Made by a program: the position numbers and the translations under genes. A stretch of 64,000 nucleotides of DNA from Chloroflexota bacterium (GTDB lineage Bacteria; Chloroflexota; Anaerolineae; Aggregatilineales; J027): NCBI GenBank assembly GCA_013112715.1, contig JABFGB010000003.1:124001-188000 (forward strand). The letters run 5' to 3'. Of this stretch, positions 44,917 through 53,986 are shown piece by piece. Below the pieces are notes generated by a model. That model made no database searches. It was not told the DNA's origin and was given only the letters and a program-made list of their open reading frames with translations. Within the stretch, counting starts at the first letter, position 1; the number at the start of each line of letters is the position of its first letter.

Positions 44917-46632
44917 CTAAGTCACAGCGGCAAGTGCTTTGGGTAGGGCTTCTAACACGTCGCTGGCAATAACACTGGCTGCGGTGAAATGGCTTCCTTC
45001 GGCGGCTTCCTCACCTGCATAGCCATGCAGCCATGCCCCGGCAATCGCGGCTTTGGCGGGTTCAACGCCTTGTGCCAATAGGCTTACAATTACCCCGGCC
45101 AGTACATCGCCTGTTCCAGCGGTGGCAAGCGCGCTGGTGGCAAAGGGCAGCAACGTGACATGCCCGTTCGGTTCGGCAACGGCGGTAAATGCACCTTTGA
45201 GTACCACCACCGCGTTCCATGCTTGAGCATACTTCGCAGCAAGACTGATTCGATTGGCCTGTACCTGTTCGATGGCACTTGGCCCCTTTTCTTCATCCTT
45301 GAGACCCGCTAACCGCGCAAACTCACCGGGGTGGGGGGTCAGGATGGTGTTGGGGGGCAACAGCGTCCACCAATCAGGGATTTCCGCCAATAAATTGAGA
45401 CCATCGGCGTCAATCACCATTGGGGGTAGTTTAACCTGATCTTTTGCTTCGACGGCTTTAGGTTCTTCTGGTACATTGAAACGGAAACCGATATGTTTTT
45501 GTGTCGCGGGATGCTGCGGTTTGCCAGATTGCAACACCAATTCGGTAAATCGCTTGGCGCTGTCTTCGGTGCTGAACCCCGGCCCCATCAAGAGGGCGTC
45601 ATATTGCTCAATTTCTTCGCGCAGAATCGGCACGGCGTTTTCATGCACGACCCCCATTTCGTGCGGCAGCAGCAACCATGTTGCTTCTGGTAACATCGCG
45701 GCAAGGGTGGGGATAATGGCTTGGGGTGCGCCAATTGTCACCAATCCTGCTCCGGTTCGATAGGCAGCTTTGCCCGCAAGATAGGCCGCCCCGATGTAGT
45801 TAAGGCTACCTGCGATAACCATTGCTTTGCCGAATGTGCCTTTGTGCGAATTACGCTTGCGAACGGGTAGGGTGCTTTTGACGAATTCGCTATCCGCCAA
45901 ATTGAGACCCACGTTTACCAACTCAGGCAAATCTTGAGGTAGGCCTATATCGGCAATCACCAATTCGCCGACTGCTTCCGCGCCGGGAAATAGGAATAAA
46001 CCGGACTTGGCGGCTGCAAAAGTGACGGTGACATCGGCATGGAGCGCCAACGGATCAAGTTCGCCTGTGTCACAGTCCAGACCACTGGGGCAGTCGCAGG
46101 CGATAATGATGGGTTTTTGATTCGGGGCGGCGCTTCCGGCGGGATTCACAATGGCAGGGCGTTCAGTAGATTTGTCCACCGCGGCGTGGACTTGGGTTAA
46201 TAATGTGGCAGCATTGCCTTCAATGGGCAGCCGTGCCCCGATACCAAATAGGGCATCCACAATGAAATCAGTATCAGCGATCAACTCATGCAGGCCCTGA
46301 AACTTATTTTTGGCATCACTCGGATAATCCGCCAATGTGACACCAGCTTCTTGGACGGCTTTGATAAGGGGATCGGTCTTTTTGCGGGTTTCAAGCAGGT
46401 AGGCCGTTACATTGGCCCCAACTTCGCTGGCGAGATATTTAGCTGCGACTAGGCCATCTCCGCCATTGTTCCCCGGCCCAACCAAAATCAAAATGTTGGC
46501 ACCACTATAGGGGATTTGTTCGGCTAGGCCATGCCCCGCTAAGTCCATCATTGCAGCATACGAATGCCCTGCTTTGTCGGCGGCGTCTTCAATCGCCCGC
46601 ATCTCGGCAACCGATACGATCTTAATTCCCAT
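44917..46632 (-). CDS. nnr: Bifunctional NAD(P)H-hydrate epimerase/dehydratase
   Basis: 571 residues. The N-terminal YjeF-N epimerase half has VGPGNNGGDGLVAAKYL and FIVDALFGIGARLPIEG; the C-terminal ADP-dependent dehydratase half has NSHKGTFGKAMVIAGS, LTPHPGEFARLAG and ATAGTGDVLAGVIVSLL. It repairs hydrated NAD(P)H. The length fits the fused type. Its start overlaps the stop of the upstream epimerase-like gene by one base (TAATG). Confidence 0.94.
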   Translation of the reverse strand: MGIKIVSVAEMRAIEDAADKAGHSYAAMMDLAGHGLAEQIPYSGANILILVGPGNNGGDGLVAAKYLASEVGANVTAYLLETRKKTDPLIKAVQEAGVTLADYPSDAKNKFQGLHELIADTDFIVDALFGIGARLPIEGNAATLLTQVHAAVDKSTERPAIVNPAGSAAPNQKPIIIACDCPSGLDCDTGELDPLALHADVTVTFAAAKSGLFLFPGAEAVGELVIADIGLPQDLPELVNVGLNLADSEFVKSTLPVRKRNSHKGTFGKAMVIAGSLNYIGAAYLAGKAAYRTGAGLVTIGAPQAIIPTLAAMLPEATWLLLPHEMGVVHENAVPILREEIEQYDALLMGPGFSTEDSAKRFTELVLQSGKPQHPATQKHIGFRFNVPEEPKAVEAKDQVKLPPMVIDADGLNLLAEIPDWWTLLPPNTILTPHPGEFARLAGLKDEEKGPSAIEQVQANRISLAAKYAQAWNAVVVLKGAFTAVAEPNGHVTLLPFATSALATAGTGDVLAGVIVSLLAQGVEPAKAAIAGAWLHGYAGEEAAEGSHFTAASVIASDVLEALPKALAAVT

Positions 46633-47627
46633 TACTTTTTTGTCTCCTTTGGCTTCCAGACACCAATCTCACGATACCATGCCAGCGTCTCACGCACGCC
46701 ATCCCGAAAAGGGGTTGGCTCAAAACCAAGTTCGCGCTGGGCTTTGGCGGTGGATACGCGCCAGTTATTGAAAATATACGACCTCAAGGTGATCGGGTAG
46801 TAGGGTTCGCGGCCCGTGATATAACCCAGTACGGTTAACAAGCGGGCGAATGGAATCATGATAGAGCCGGGGAAGTATAAACGGAAGGCGGAAATTCCAG
46901 CTTCCTCAGCTAGTATCTGATCTACCTCGCGGTGGTGCAAATATTGACTGCAAATGTTGTAAATCTCACCGGGGCGGCCTTTCTCAACCGCCAAAATGAC
47001 AGATTTAGCGACATCTTTGATATAGGCTGGGAAGGTAATCAGCTTGCCGCCATTCACCCCGACAGGCAACCCACGCAGAGGGTCTTCAAAAAACAGGCGA
47101 TTAAAGGCATAACGACCATAGGGGCCATAAAACGCACCGGGGCGTAGGATGACGACTGGTAAGCCTTTTTCGGTGTAATGACGCACGGCCAATTGTTCGG
47201 CGGCATACTTGGAATGTTGATAGGCATCCATTGGATGAGCCGGGTGCGTTTCGTCAATTTCATGGGTGGATTCGGGCTTACCGATGACCACTATAGTCGA
47301 AATGTGGACGAATTTTTGCACCCCTGCCGCCAGTGCTGCATCCATCACATTGTTGGAGCCTTGCACATTGGTTCGTTCAAACTGTTCTTGTTTGCCCCAA
47401 AATCGGAAACGCCCCGCGCCATGTACCACAAAACGACAGCCCTGCGCGGCCTCAAACATGGCATTACGGTCTGTGACATCAGCATGGACGATTTCGACAG
47501 GCAGGTCTTTGAGCCAACCATGTTCATCCGGATGGCGGGTAACGACCCGTACATGATAACCCGATGCAACCAACATCGGCAGCAGATTGTGACCGAGAAA
47601 TCCAGTCCCCCCTGTGACCAAGATCAT
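46632..47627 (-). CDS. Extended SDR (NAD-dependent epimerase/dehydratase)
   Basis: 331 residues. GGTGFLGHNLLPML at the N-terminus binds NAD; the catalytic YxxxK appears as YQHSKYAAEQL (about 145). The later region is typical of 3-beta-HSD/sugar epimerase-like enzymes. Substrate uncertain: sterol-like, flavonoid-like or nucleotide sugar. Possibly co-translated with nnr. Confidence 0.87.
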   Translation of the reverse strand: MILVTGGTGFLGHNLLPMLVASGYHVRVVTRHPDEHGWLKDLPVEIVHADVTDRNAMFEAAQGCRFVVHGAGRFRFWGKQEQFERTNVQGSNNVMDAALAAGVQKFVHISTIVVIGKPESTHEIDETHPAHPMDAYQHSKYAAEQLAVRHYTEKGLPVVILRPGAFYGPYGRYAFNRLFFEDPLRGLPVGVNGGKLITFPAYIKDVAKSVILAVEKGRPGEIYNICSQYLHHREVDQILAEEAGISAFRLYFPGSIMIPFARLLTVLGYITGREPYYPITLRSYIFNNWRVSTAKAQRELGFEPTPFRDGVRETLAWYREIGVWKPKETKK

Positions 47628-47642
47628 AGATTGTCTATCTTT

Positions 47643-48290
47643 TTAGTCGTCGCGCCCGGAATGGGGGGGCAGGGTAAGATGGAGTTTGTCCAATGGGCCG
47701 TCAATTGCCAATGGGCCGTAGTGAGCAGGTAGTTCTTGAATATATTCCGCGATTTTCCAGCGGCGGACATGAGTATCATATTCCATTCTATAGACGATGA
47801 CAGTATCTTCCAAATGTTGCGTATGCACCCGCCGTTTTGACCAATAATGATAGGTCGCCAGACGGCGCTCGGTTTGATAATCCAACAAAATGCAGGCAAG
47901 GCCGTCATCTGCAAAATAACGCACCCGTACCCGATGATCGGCACGCAAAATATCAATGAGCCGGAGGGTATCCTGATGCAGACGGGCATCAATCGTCGAG
48001 CGTTGATTTCTTAGGTACCCACCGGTCATATATTTATCAAGGTCACGTGCATACGACACATACCCTTTGGGTAGGGTATTGATGGCGTATTGCACCCCTT
48101 CCAGATAATGTTGTACTACTTGATCTATCACTTCGGTTGGGGCAATCCATTCACTCTTATGACGTTGGCCGGGGTTGACCCGCCGCATTTTATCCAGCCA
48201 TGGCGTAAGTTCACTTTGGCTAGAGGCGGCTAAAAAGCCAAGCACGATTGCTATCACGATGAGGCCCATAATAAATAGCGCCCAGATCAT
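47643..48290 (-). CDS. Membrane-anchored protein with NTF2-like domain
   Basis: 215 residues: an N-terminal transmembrane helix (MIWALFIMGLIVIAIVLGFL), then a soluble domain. The C-terminal strand pattern RVRVRYFADDGLACILLDY ... DTVIVYRMEYDTHVRRWKIAEYIQEL resembles NTF2-like/ARC6-IMS folds. No active-site motif. Function unknown. Confidence 0.65.
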   Translation of the reverse strand: MIWALFIMGLIVIAIVLGFLAASSQSELTPWLDKMRRVNPGQRHKSEWIAPTEVIDQVVQHYLEGVQYAINTLPKGYVSYARDLDKYMTGGYLRNQRSTIDARLHQDTLRLIDILRADHRVRVRYFADDGLACILLDYQTERRLATYHYWSKRRVHTQHLEDTVIVYRMEYDTHVRRWKIAEYIQELPAHYGPLAIDGPLDKLHLTLPPHSGRDD

Positions 48291-48332
48291 GATTTGTTCC
48301 TATAAAACTAGCACGTCATCTATTTTAGCGTT

Positions 48333-49340
48333 TCATACCATTAATGTCGTGTATTGGTTCAATACCCGCCAGATTTTGCGCCGAATACGCTCAGGATAAA
48401 CGGGTTTCATGACAAAATCTACCGCATTTGCAACATTAAAGGCCAATGTCCGGTCTTTATCGGTATCCAAAGTATTCAGAATCAAAATTGGGATGCGCGA
48501 GAGTTCGGGGTCGTTGCGCACCGCTGCCACCACTTTATAGCCATGCATATCCGGCATATCGAGGCTGACGAGCAATAGGGCCGGGTCAACATCTTGGAGC
48601 AGGGCAAGGGCCTCGTGGACAGTGAACGCCGAAACCATTTCCTGCCCCAATACCTCAACCACTTCACGCACGGTGGTGTGGGTCTCCATCTCGTGATCTA
48701 CACAAATCACCGTTTGCAGCTTAATCTTGGGTTCCAATTTCCGGACAAGGGGATGGTTGGGAATGTCACCAAATAGGCGACCCGATACCAGCATGGGCAG
48801 TTCTTGGGCATTGAAGCGCACCGCCTCTACCTTGAGTTTTGCCCCCAGATTGGTTAAGGCGGGCATGACCAAAGTTTCAGCGTCCTCCGCTGAACCCAAC
48901 CGTGAAAATGGCTCATCATGGGCGTGGATGATAATGACATTGTTCTGACGCTCCGATGCTCGATAGCGGTCTGCAAGCCCAATTTCATCGAGGTGTTCTT
49001 GGACAAGCTCTAATTGGCTAACATCCAAGCCCGTTTGAACAAAATAATAAACGGCCACCCCCAATGTTTTTTGCAGTGTGCTGGTGGGGACGACAATCTC
49101 ATTCTGAGGGTCTTCATGCAGCCAAACGAATGAATCATCATAACGGTCTATGACGCCCTGTGCCTTGAGGAGTTCAAGTTCCAAATCCTCGATTTCAAAG
49201 CTAATATCAAGGCTACTGTAGGTGCGTTCTGCCCCGGTGAGGAGTTCTTGGACACGATCCATGCCACGCTGTACCACCCATGTGCCATCCTCTAAGGTGA
49301 AAAAATAGTGGCGTGGAATCGGGGCAGAACGCGGGTTCAA
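48333..49340 (-). CDS. Regulator with degenerate receiver domain
   Basis: 335 residues. An N-terminal alpha/beta region is not recognised; the C-terminal 120 residues are a CheY-like receiver (VICVDHEMET ... LILNTLDTDKDRT ... VDFVMKPVYPERI). The phosphoacceptor position reads Ser in LLVSLDMPDMHG (only Asp-Met-Pro) and the acidic pair is Asp-His, so conventional phosphorylation is unlikely. ATGA overlap with the upstream AAA ATPase gene indicates a coupled pair. Confidence 0.82.
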   Translation of the reverse strand: MNPRSAPIPRHYFFTLEDGTWVVQRGMDRVQELLTGAERTYSSLDISFEIEDLELELLKAQGVIDRYDDSFVWLHEDPQNEIVVPTSTLQKTLGVAVYYFVQTGLDVSQLELVQEHLDEIGLADRYRASERQNNVIIIHAHDEPFSRLGSAEDAETLVMPALTNLGAKLKVEAVRFNAQELPMLVSGRLFGDIPNHPLVRKLEPKIKLQTVICVDHEMETHTTVREVVEVLGQEMVSAFTVHEALALLQDVDPALLLVSLDMPDMHGYKVVAAVRNDPELSRIPILILNTLDTDKDRTLAFNVANAVDFVMKPVYPERIRRKIWRVLNQYTTLMV

Positions 49341-50683
49341 TTACTGCCTCCGGTGGTAACGGGCTTGTATTCACCCGATAGATTCACAAAGTAGGCGTCG
49401 GCGGCTTTATCAATCAAATCTTTGGTCAATTGCGGCGGGCGATTGAGATAACGGGCGATGTCCAATAATTGGTCAAGGATGTCCCGCGGATGGACGGAAC
49501 GCAGCGGGCGGTTATATTTCAGATACCACTCTTGGATGAGATAGGCCAGTGCTTTTTCATCATAGGGCACACGCTTGACTTGGCACATACGTTTGAAGAT
49601 TTCACGGAACTGCTCAAAGGTGGGGTCACCAATCTCAATCTTGTGCGGAATACGGCGTAGAAAAGCCTCATCTACCAGATTAGCAGGTGGGAGGTTAGTG
49701 CTAAACACAATCAGCACGTTAAACGGGATTTCAATTTTGCGTCCGGTGCTGAGAGTCAAGAAGTCAATGCGGCTTTCCAGCGGGACAATCCAGCGGTTCA
49801 ACAGGTCTTGGGGGCGCATTTGTTGGCGACCAAAGTCGTCAATGAAGAACATGCCACAGTTGGCTTTGAGTTGGAAGGGTGCTTCGTAATATTTGTTGAT
49901 GGGGTCATATACAAGGTCAAGCCCTGCCATCGTCAATTCACCACCAACCATAATAACTGGACGTTTGATTTTGATCCAACGCGGGTCGCGCCGGACGCCC
50001 GTTTGGGTGCGATTGATTTCTTCGGGGATTTCGACAATTTCATGGTTGACGTTATCGTAGACGCGAATCACCTGACCGTCTACGTCAATCGCATAGGGAA
50101 TCCACAAATCTTCGCCCAACACAAAACGGGCGGCGCGGGTGGCAAAAGTGGTCTTCCCATTTCCGGGTGGGCCGTGCATAAAAATGGCTTTGCCAGAGTT
50201 GATAGCGGGACCGATTTTATCTAGCATGGCGTCCCCGACGACCAAATCTTCAAAGGCTTTGATCAGCCCTTCGCGCTGCACCAATGGGCGATTGTACTGT
50301 GCCTTGACTGCATAGACGTATTGGGCCAGCGTAACCGGACACGGGCCAGCATACATATTGCGTTCGGTGGCTTCTTGGGCTTTGGATGAGCCTTTCTGGG
50401 AAATGAGGTATTCGTAGGACGCTTCACTGATACCCGCCGCACCGCGCACCTCAATCCATTTTTCGCGCTTCATAAAATCAATAATACGATCCACGACGCC
50501 GGTGTAGGGCAAACACATTCGGTCAGCAAGTTGCTGTCCACTGAGATAACCTGAAAAATAAATCGTCTTAATAGCAAGGTCGGTCAAGATACCCATGTTG
50601 AGTCCGGTATCTTCCACCGTCCGCATGGCAGGCGGATTCCACTGTTTTTTAGCGCCAAGCGAACCTGTTCCGGGTGAACTCAT
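49337..50683 (-). CDS. MoxR-like AAA+ ATPase
   Basis: 448 residues. A helical N-terminus with winged-helix character precedes the AAA core: Walker A GPPGNGKTTF (about 168), Walker B MFFIDDFGR (Asp-Asp variant), sensor 1 IVFSTNLPP and an Arg-finger region FLRRIPHKIE. MoxR-type ATPases act as chaperones or assemble metal or surface complexes. AGGAGAG lies 8-9 bases before ATG 50683. Confidence 0.85.
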   Translation of the reverse strand: MSSPGTGSLGAKKQWNPPAMRTVEDTGLNMGILTDLAIKTIYFSGYLSGQQLADRMCLPYTGVVDRIIDFMKREKWIEVRGAAGISEASYEYLISQKGSSKAQEATERNMYAGPCPVTLAQYVYAVKAQYNRPLVQREGLIKAFEDLVVGDAMLDKIGPAINSGKAIFMHGPPGNGKTTFATRAARFVLGEDLWIPYAIDVDGQVIRVYDNVNHEIVEIPEEINRTQTGVRRDPRWIKIKRPVIMVGGELTMAGLDLVYDPINKYYEAPFQLKANCGMFFIDDFGRQQMRPQDLLNRWIVPLESRIDFLTLSTGRKIEIPFNVLIVFSTNLPPANLVDEAFLRRIPHKIEIGDPTFEQFREIFKRMCQVKRVPYDEKALAYLIQEWYLKYNRPLRSVHPRDILDQLLDIARYLNRPPQLTKDLIDKAADAYFVNLSGEYKPVTTGGSN

Positions 50684-50707
50684 TGGCGGCTCTCCTGTGT
50701 AATGGGT

Positions 50708-51907
50708 TTATGATGGCTGGGCAGCAGATGATAAATATTCAAAAAATCGTGCGCTGTCCTGTTGGTTATTATAGCAATGTAGCGACAGACGCAAAAATGG
50801 ATGACCCTCTGCGTCCAGATGTTTGACGGTTGGGATTTCGTGATCTGCTAGGTATTTGACAATCCGATCCGTTTCTTCGGATGTTTCAGCTGCTTTGAAG
50901 GTGACAATCGGGCCATGTAGGGCGGGATCGCGGGGGGTGAGGATTTCATAACCACGTGCATCTAACTCATCCATAAAATGCCCCGCGAGTTGGGTGGTAT
51001 AGGCGTCAATATGGTGAACCCCCAGTTCATTGATAAGTGAGAGGCTACTGACGACAGTAAAAATCCCCGGCACATTAAACGTTCCGGTCATGAACCGTAA
51101 TGCCCCTTGACGCGGGGTCATATCGTATTTCAACCAATGCTCCCACCCTTCAACATTATTGGCCCCGACAAAGGAAGGCTGCATTTGTTCGGCCACTTCG
51201 GGGCGGATATATAAAAAACCGATCCCCGTCAGGGCCAGTAATGATTTTTGCCCACCACAGGCCAAAATATCAATATTCATGGCTTGTACATCAATCGGAA
51301 TATGCCCGACGGATTGAATTGCATCTACTGAAAATAAGATGTCGCGTTCCCGACAATATGCACCGAGAGCAACCAAATCCGCACGTGCCCCCGTGAAAAA
51401 TTGCAGCGAACTGACGGCGACCAAGCGCGTATTTTGATCTACGGCGGCGTCTAGTGCTTCGACAGTTAATGTCCCGTGCTGGGGTGGGATAATCTTGCAT
51501 GTTACCCCTTGTCGTTCCAGCGCCATCCAAGGATAAGCGTTGGCGGGAAATTCGACATCACAAAAGATGATGTTATCCCCACGCCGCCAATCAATCGCGC
51601 CCGCTACCAAATTAAATGCCAGCGAGTTGCTTTGCACCGGACAGATGTCGGAGGCGTGTTCGGCATTGATATAGGCCTTCAATTCATGGTGAAAACGCTC
51701 TAACATGGGGATGCCATCCGTCCCGAAAAATTTGCTGGCATTATGGGCCATGTGGTCAATCGTATATTGGGTGGCACGGCGGCTGCGTTCTGGTAAGGGT
51801 GAGATGCCCGCATGGTTGAGATAGGTCACGACCTCAGTGAGTGGAAATTCGTCGCGGCGGAGGGCAGTAATATCGTAAACGGGGGTCACGGAAGTAGAAA
51901 TCGTCAT
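50708..51907 (-). CDS. Class V aminotransferase
   Basis: 399 residues, PLP-dependent. FLNHAGISPLP-like start (YLNHAGISPL), PLP Lys in ACGGQKSLLALTG (about 240) and SVDAIQSVGHIPIDV fit the isopenicillin-N epimerase/selenocysteine-lyase-like group. No catalytic Cys like SufS is seen, so desulfuration or deselenation is not implied. ATG 51907 follows GAAGGAAA at 8 bases; the longer frame to 51952 has no site. Confidence 0.86.
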   Translation of the reverse strand: MTISTSVTPVYDITALRRDEFPLTEVVTYLNHAGISPLPERSRRATQYTIDHMAHNASKFFGTDGIPMLERFHHELKAYINAEHASDICPVQSNSLAFNLVAGAIDWRRGDNIIFCDVEFPANAYPWMALERQGVTCKIIPPQHGTLTVEALDAAVDQNTRLVAVSSLQFFTGARADLVALGAYCRERDILFSVDAIQSVGHIPIDVQAMNIDILACGGQKSLLALTGIGFLYIRPEVAEQMQPSFVGANNVEGWEHWLKYDMTPRQGALRFMTGTFNVPGIFTVVSSLSLINELGVHHIDAYTTQLAGHFMDELDARGYEILTPRDPALHGPIVTFKAAETSEETDRIVKYLADHEIPTVKHLDAEGHPFLRLSLHCYNNQQDSARFFEYLSSAAQPS

Positions 51908-52039
51908 GCAAAATTTTCCTTCGTTGTCAGCCAAGAGTTGAGCTTGCGCCATTGATTTTAACGCGCTGCTCTGATATAACCTAAACCGCCTTTATCCATA
52001 GGGGGATATTCATCGGTAACTTTATCTTGAGAGGTCATT

Positions 52040-52669
52040 ATGATCGAGCATATCCATTGGTTAGGACATGCCAGTTTTCGTATTGACGGGCCGACCTGCA
52101 TCTATATTGACCCCTTCCGTATTCCTGCTGACTGCCCGCCTGCTGATGTTATTTTGCTCACGCATGAACATTACGATCACTGTTCACCGGCTGACATTGA
52201 TCGCATCCTTGCACCCCACACTCGCATTATTGGAGGAGAGGGTGTTGCCGAATTTCTAAAAGATGAATATCCGGTGATGGTACTGCGGCATTGGCAGAGT
52301 GTGAATGTGGGTCGGGCCAACATCAAAGCCGTTCCCGCCTACACCTATACCAATCATCATCCGGCAGCGCGGGGTGATCTCGGCTTTGTCATTGCGATGA
52401 ACTTTCAAGACATCTACTATGCCGGAGATACCGATTTCGTTGCGGAACTCAAGCGGGTACGCTGTGACATTGCGATTCTGCCAGTCAGCGGTAAAGACGG
52501 CATTATGACAATGGATAGCGCCAAAGACCTCGTAAAAACGATGCGCCCCAAATATGTCATCCCAAGTCATTTTGGCTCGGTAGAAGGCGGCACACTCTTA
52601 GATGCGAAAGCATTAGAGACTACTTTGAGTGACTTGGCAAAAGTGGTCTGGTTACAGGCAACGGTCTAG
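52040..52669 (+). CDS. Metallo-beta-lactamase-fold hydrolase (UlaG-like)
   Basis: 209 residues. Zinc motif LTHEHYDHCSP (about 38-48), further His in YTYTNHHPAARGD, Asp in YAGDTDF and a late His in PSHFGS. Probable zinc/manganese hydrolase of unknown substrate. It converges with the next phosphoesterase gene, overlapping by 4 bases at the 3' ends. Confidence 0.9.
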   Translation: MIEHIHWLGHASFRIDGPTCIYIDPFRIPADCPPADVILLTHEHYDHCSPADIDRILAPHTRIIGGEGVAEFLKDEYPVMVLRHWQSVNVGRANIKAVPAYTYTNHHPAARGDLGFVIAMNFQDIYYAGDTDFVAELKRVRCDIAILPVSGKDGIMTMDSAKDLVKTMRPKYVIPSHFGSVEGGTLLDAKALETTLSDLAKVVWLQATV

Positions 52670-53205
52670 GCTAGGTCTGCCAAGTTGACCAAACGCCCCG
52701 TGTGCGTGTTGGGGTCATAAATCCCGAAAGACGCTACCCCTGTACCGGGATTGGTCATTTCCAAGAGCGTACCGGGGTTCATACTCAAAACGTTGCCCAC
52801 CAACTCGACTTTGGCGATGTGGTTATGCCCATAGAAGACCACATCATAATCCCCACATTTGACCAATGCCTCGACCAATTTCGGGGCCGTGCCATGATAG
52901 ACCGCGATACGCTTGCCATATTCATTCAGCGACAAAAAGGTATCTTCCATTGTCAAGCGTAATCCAGCATCTTTAACCTGAGCGCCAACGCCCCGGTGTC
53001 CCCATTTTTCGCCATCGTTATTTCCAAAAACTCCATACAGCGGCGCATTGAGTTTGGTGAAGTAGCGCAGGGTAAAGGGCGCGACCCAATCCCCGCAATG
53101 GATGACCAATCCGACCTGCTGGGCATTAAAATAAGCCACTACTTGATCGAGATAATGTACTTGATCATGCGAATCGGACAGAACGCCAATGAGGGGATAG
53201 GCCAT
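52666..53205 (-). CDS. YfcE/MJ0936-type metallophosphodiesterase
   Basis: 179 residues. GVLSDSHDQ, HCGDW, FGNNDG and FYGHNH are the four metal motifs in order, followed by NPGTLLE. Small phosphodiesterases of this group hydrolyse cyclic or bis(p-nitrophenyl) phosphates in vitro. Followed by no minus-strand partner; ends into the convergent gene. Confidence 0.92.
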   Translation of the reverse strand: MAYPLIGVLSDSHDQVHYLDQVVAYFNAQQVGLVIHCGDWVAPFTLRYFTKLNAPLYGVFGNNDGEKWGHRGVGAQVKDAGLRLTMEDTFLSLNEYGKRIAVYHGTAPKLVEALVKCGDYDVVFYGHNHIAKVELVGNVLSMNPGTLLEMTNPGTGVASFGIYDPNTHTGRLVNLADLA

Positions 53206-53255
53206 CGTTTATTCTCCCTATCATGTTTTTAGAATGCAATTATAGGGGGATAATG

Positions 53256-53289
53256 AAAAACGGCACAATTGTCTACCGCTTTGTGCCGT
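53256..53289 (-). terminator. Strong terminator after the DsbA-like gene
   Basis: On the minus strand ACGGCACAA pairs with TTGTGCCGT (9 bp) around 12 bases, followed by TTTTTC. It sits 12 bases after the TAG at 53301, the stop of the restored DsbA reading frame, supporting that longer frame as the original gene. Confidence 0.88.
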
Positions 53290-53300
53290 CGAGCCACTAT

Positions 53301-53399
53301 CTAATTTTCAATCTCTAGGAGAAGCGCATCAATCTGTTGAGTTAACGCATCAAAACTTGCTCCGGGAATACGATAGCCATTTACAAAGAAGGTTGGTGT
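53301..53399 (-). pseudogene. 3' part of DsbA-like gene in shifted frame
   Basis: In the frame one base off, the minus strand reads TPTFFVNGYRIPGASFDALT then QQIDALLLEIEN and stops at TAG 53303-53301. This is the missing C-terminal end of a DsbA-like thioredoxin fold, including the cis-Pro loop TPTFFVNG. One missing base near 53399-53402 (a run of G) restores the gene. It is either a sequencing or assembly error or a true inactivation. Confidence 0.8.
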
Positions 53400-53986
53400 C
53401 CCACTTGATAGGTTTCACCGTCGGCCTTATCTCGATTGACTTCATCTGTAAATACGCCATTCCCCATACATTCATTAAATTCATCAACATCTAACCCTAA
53501 TTGGTTAGCATATTCTGGCAAGAATTCGGCAGCAAGCTGATTTTGATTGGCAAATAGAAGATCGTGCATTTCCCAAAATTTCCCTTGACTGCCTGCACAC
53601 TGAGCGGCCTCTGCTGCTTTGGGAGCGTTCGGAAATTGGGGATAGTCTCGATAGACAAATAGTATCTTGCCTTCATAGCGAGCCAATATTTCTTCGACAT
53701 CCCCTGCGGCTTGAGCGCAATAGGAACATTCATAATCTGAAAACTCAACGATTGTGATGGGGGCACCGATAGTTCCCTTGCTAGGGTCATCATCCACTGA
53801 GACGTTTTCGACATACGCTGGCAATGATTCGGTTTGATTGATACTTTGGGCAGTGAAAGTTCGTTGATTGATGGTTTCTTCTAAATCATTTAGCTGCCTC
53901 ATAAGGGCTGCTGAGAATCCAACTTGTACAAACAAGAGAGCAACAATGAGGCCGAAAAATATGGTGATTTGCCGGCTTGCCATCAT
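53381..53986 (-). CDS. DsbA-like thiol oxidoreductase, frameshifted near its end
   Basis: As read, 201 residues: a signal anchor (about 6-28), then a thioredoxin/DsbA fold of the BdbD/Thioredoxin_4 type, with the redox motif CSYC (87-90) in FSDYECSYCAQAAG. The C-terminus past GETYQVG is out of register; the true end lies at 53301. The active site is intact but the cis-Pro loop is lost in this frame. ATG 53986 overlaps the upstream stop by 4 bases. It probably forms disulfides in exported proteins; the Cys-rich peptide upstream is a candidate client. Confidence 0.82.
   Translation of the reverse strand: MMASRQITIFFGLIVALLFVQVGFSAALMRQLNDLEETINQRTFTAQSINQTESLPAYVENVSVDDDPSKGTIGAPITIVEFSDYECSYCAQAAGDVEEILARYEGKILFVYRDYPQFPNAPKAAEAAQCAGSQGKFWEMHDLLFANQNQLAAEFLPEYANQLGLDVDEFNECMGNGVFTDEVNRDKADGETYQVGHQPSL

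Noticed and set aside
50708-51907. Class V aminotransferase as selenocysteine lyase partner of selD
   Set aside because: Far from selD and no catalytic Cys is visible; the family alone does not support it.
53381-53404. Reading through the early DsbA stop by selenocysteine or suppression
   Set aside because: The stop is TAA and the downstream homology is in a different frame, so a one-base shift explains it better.
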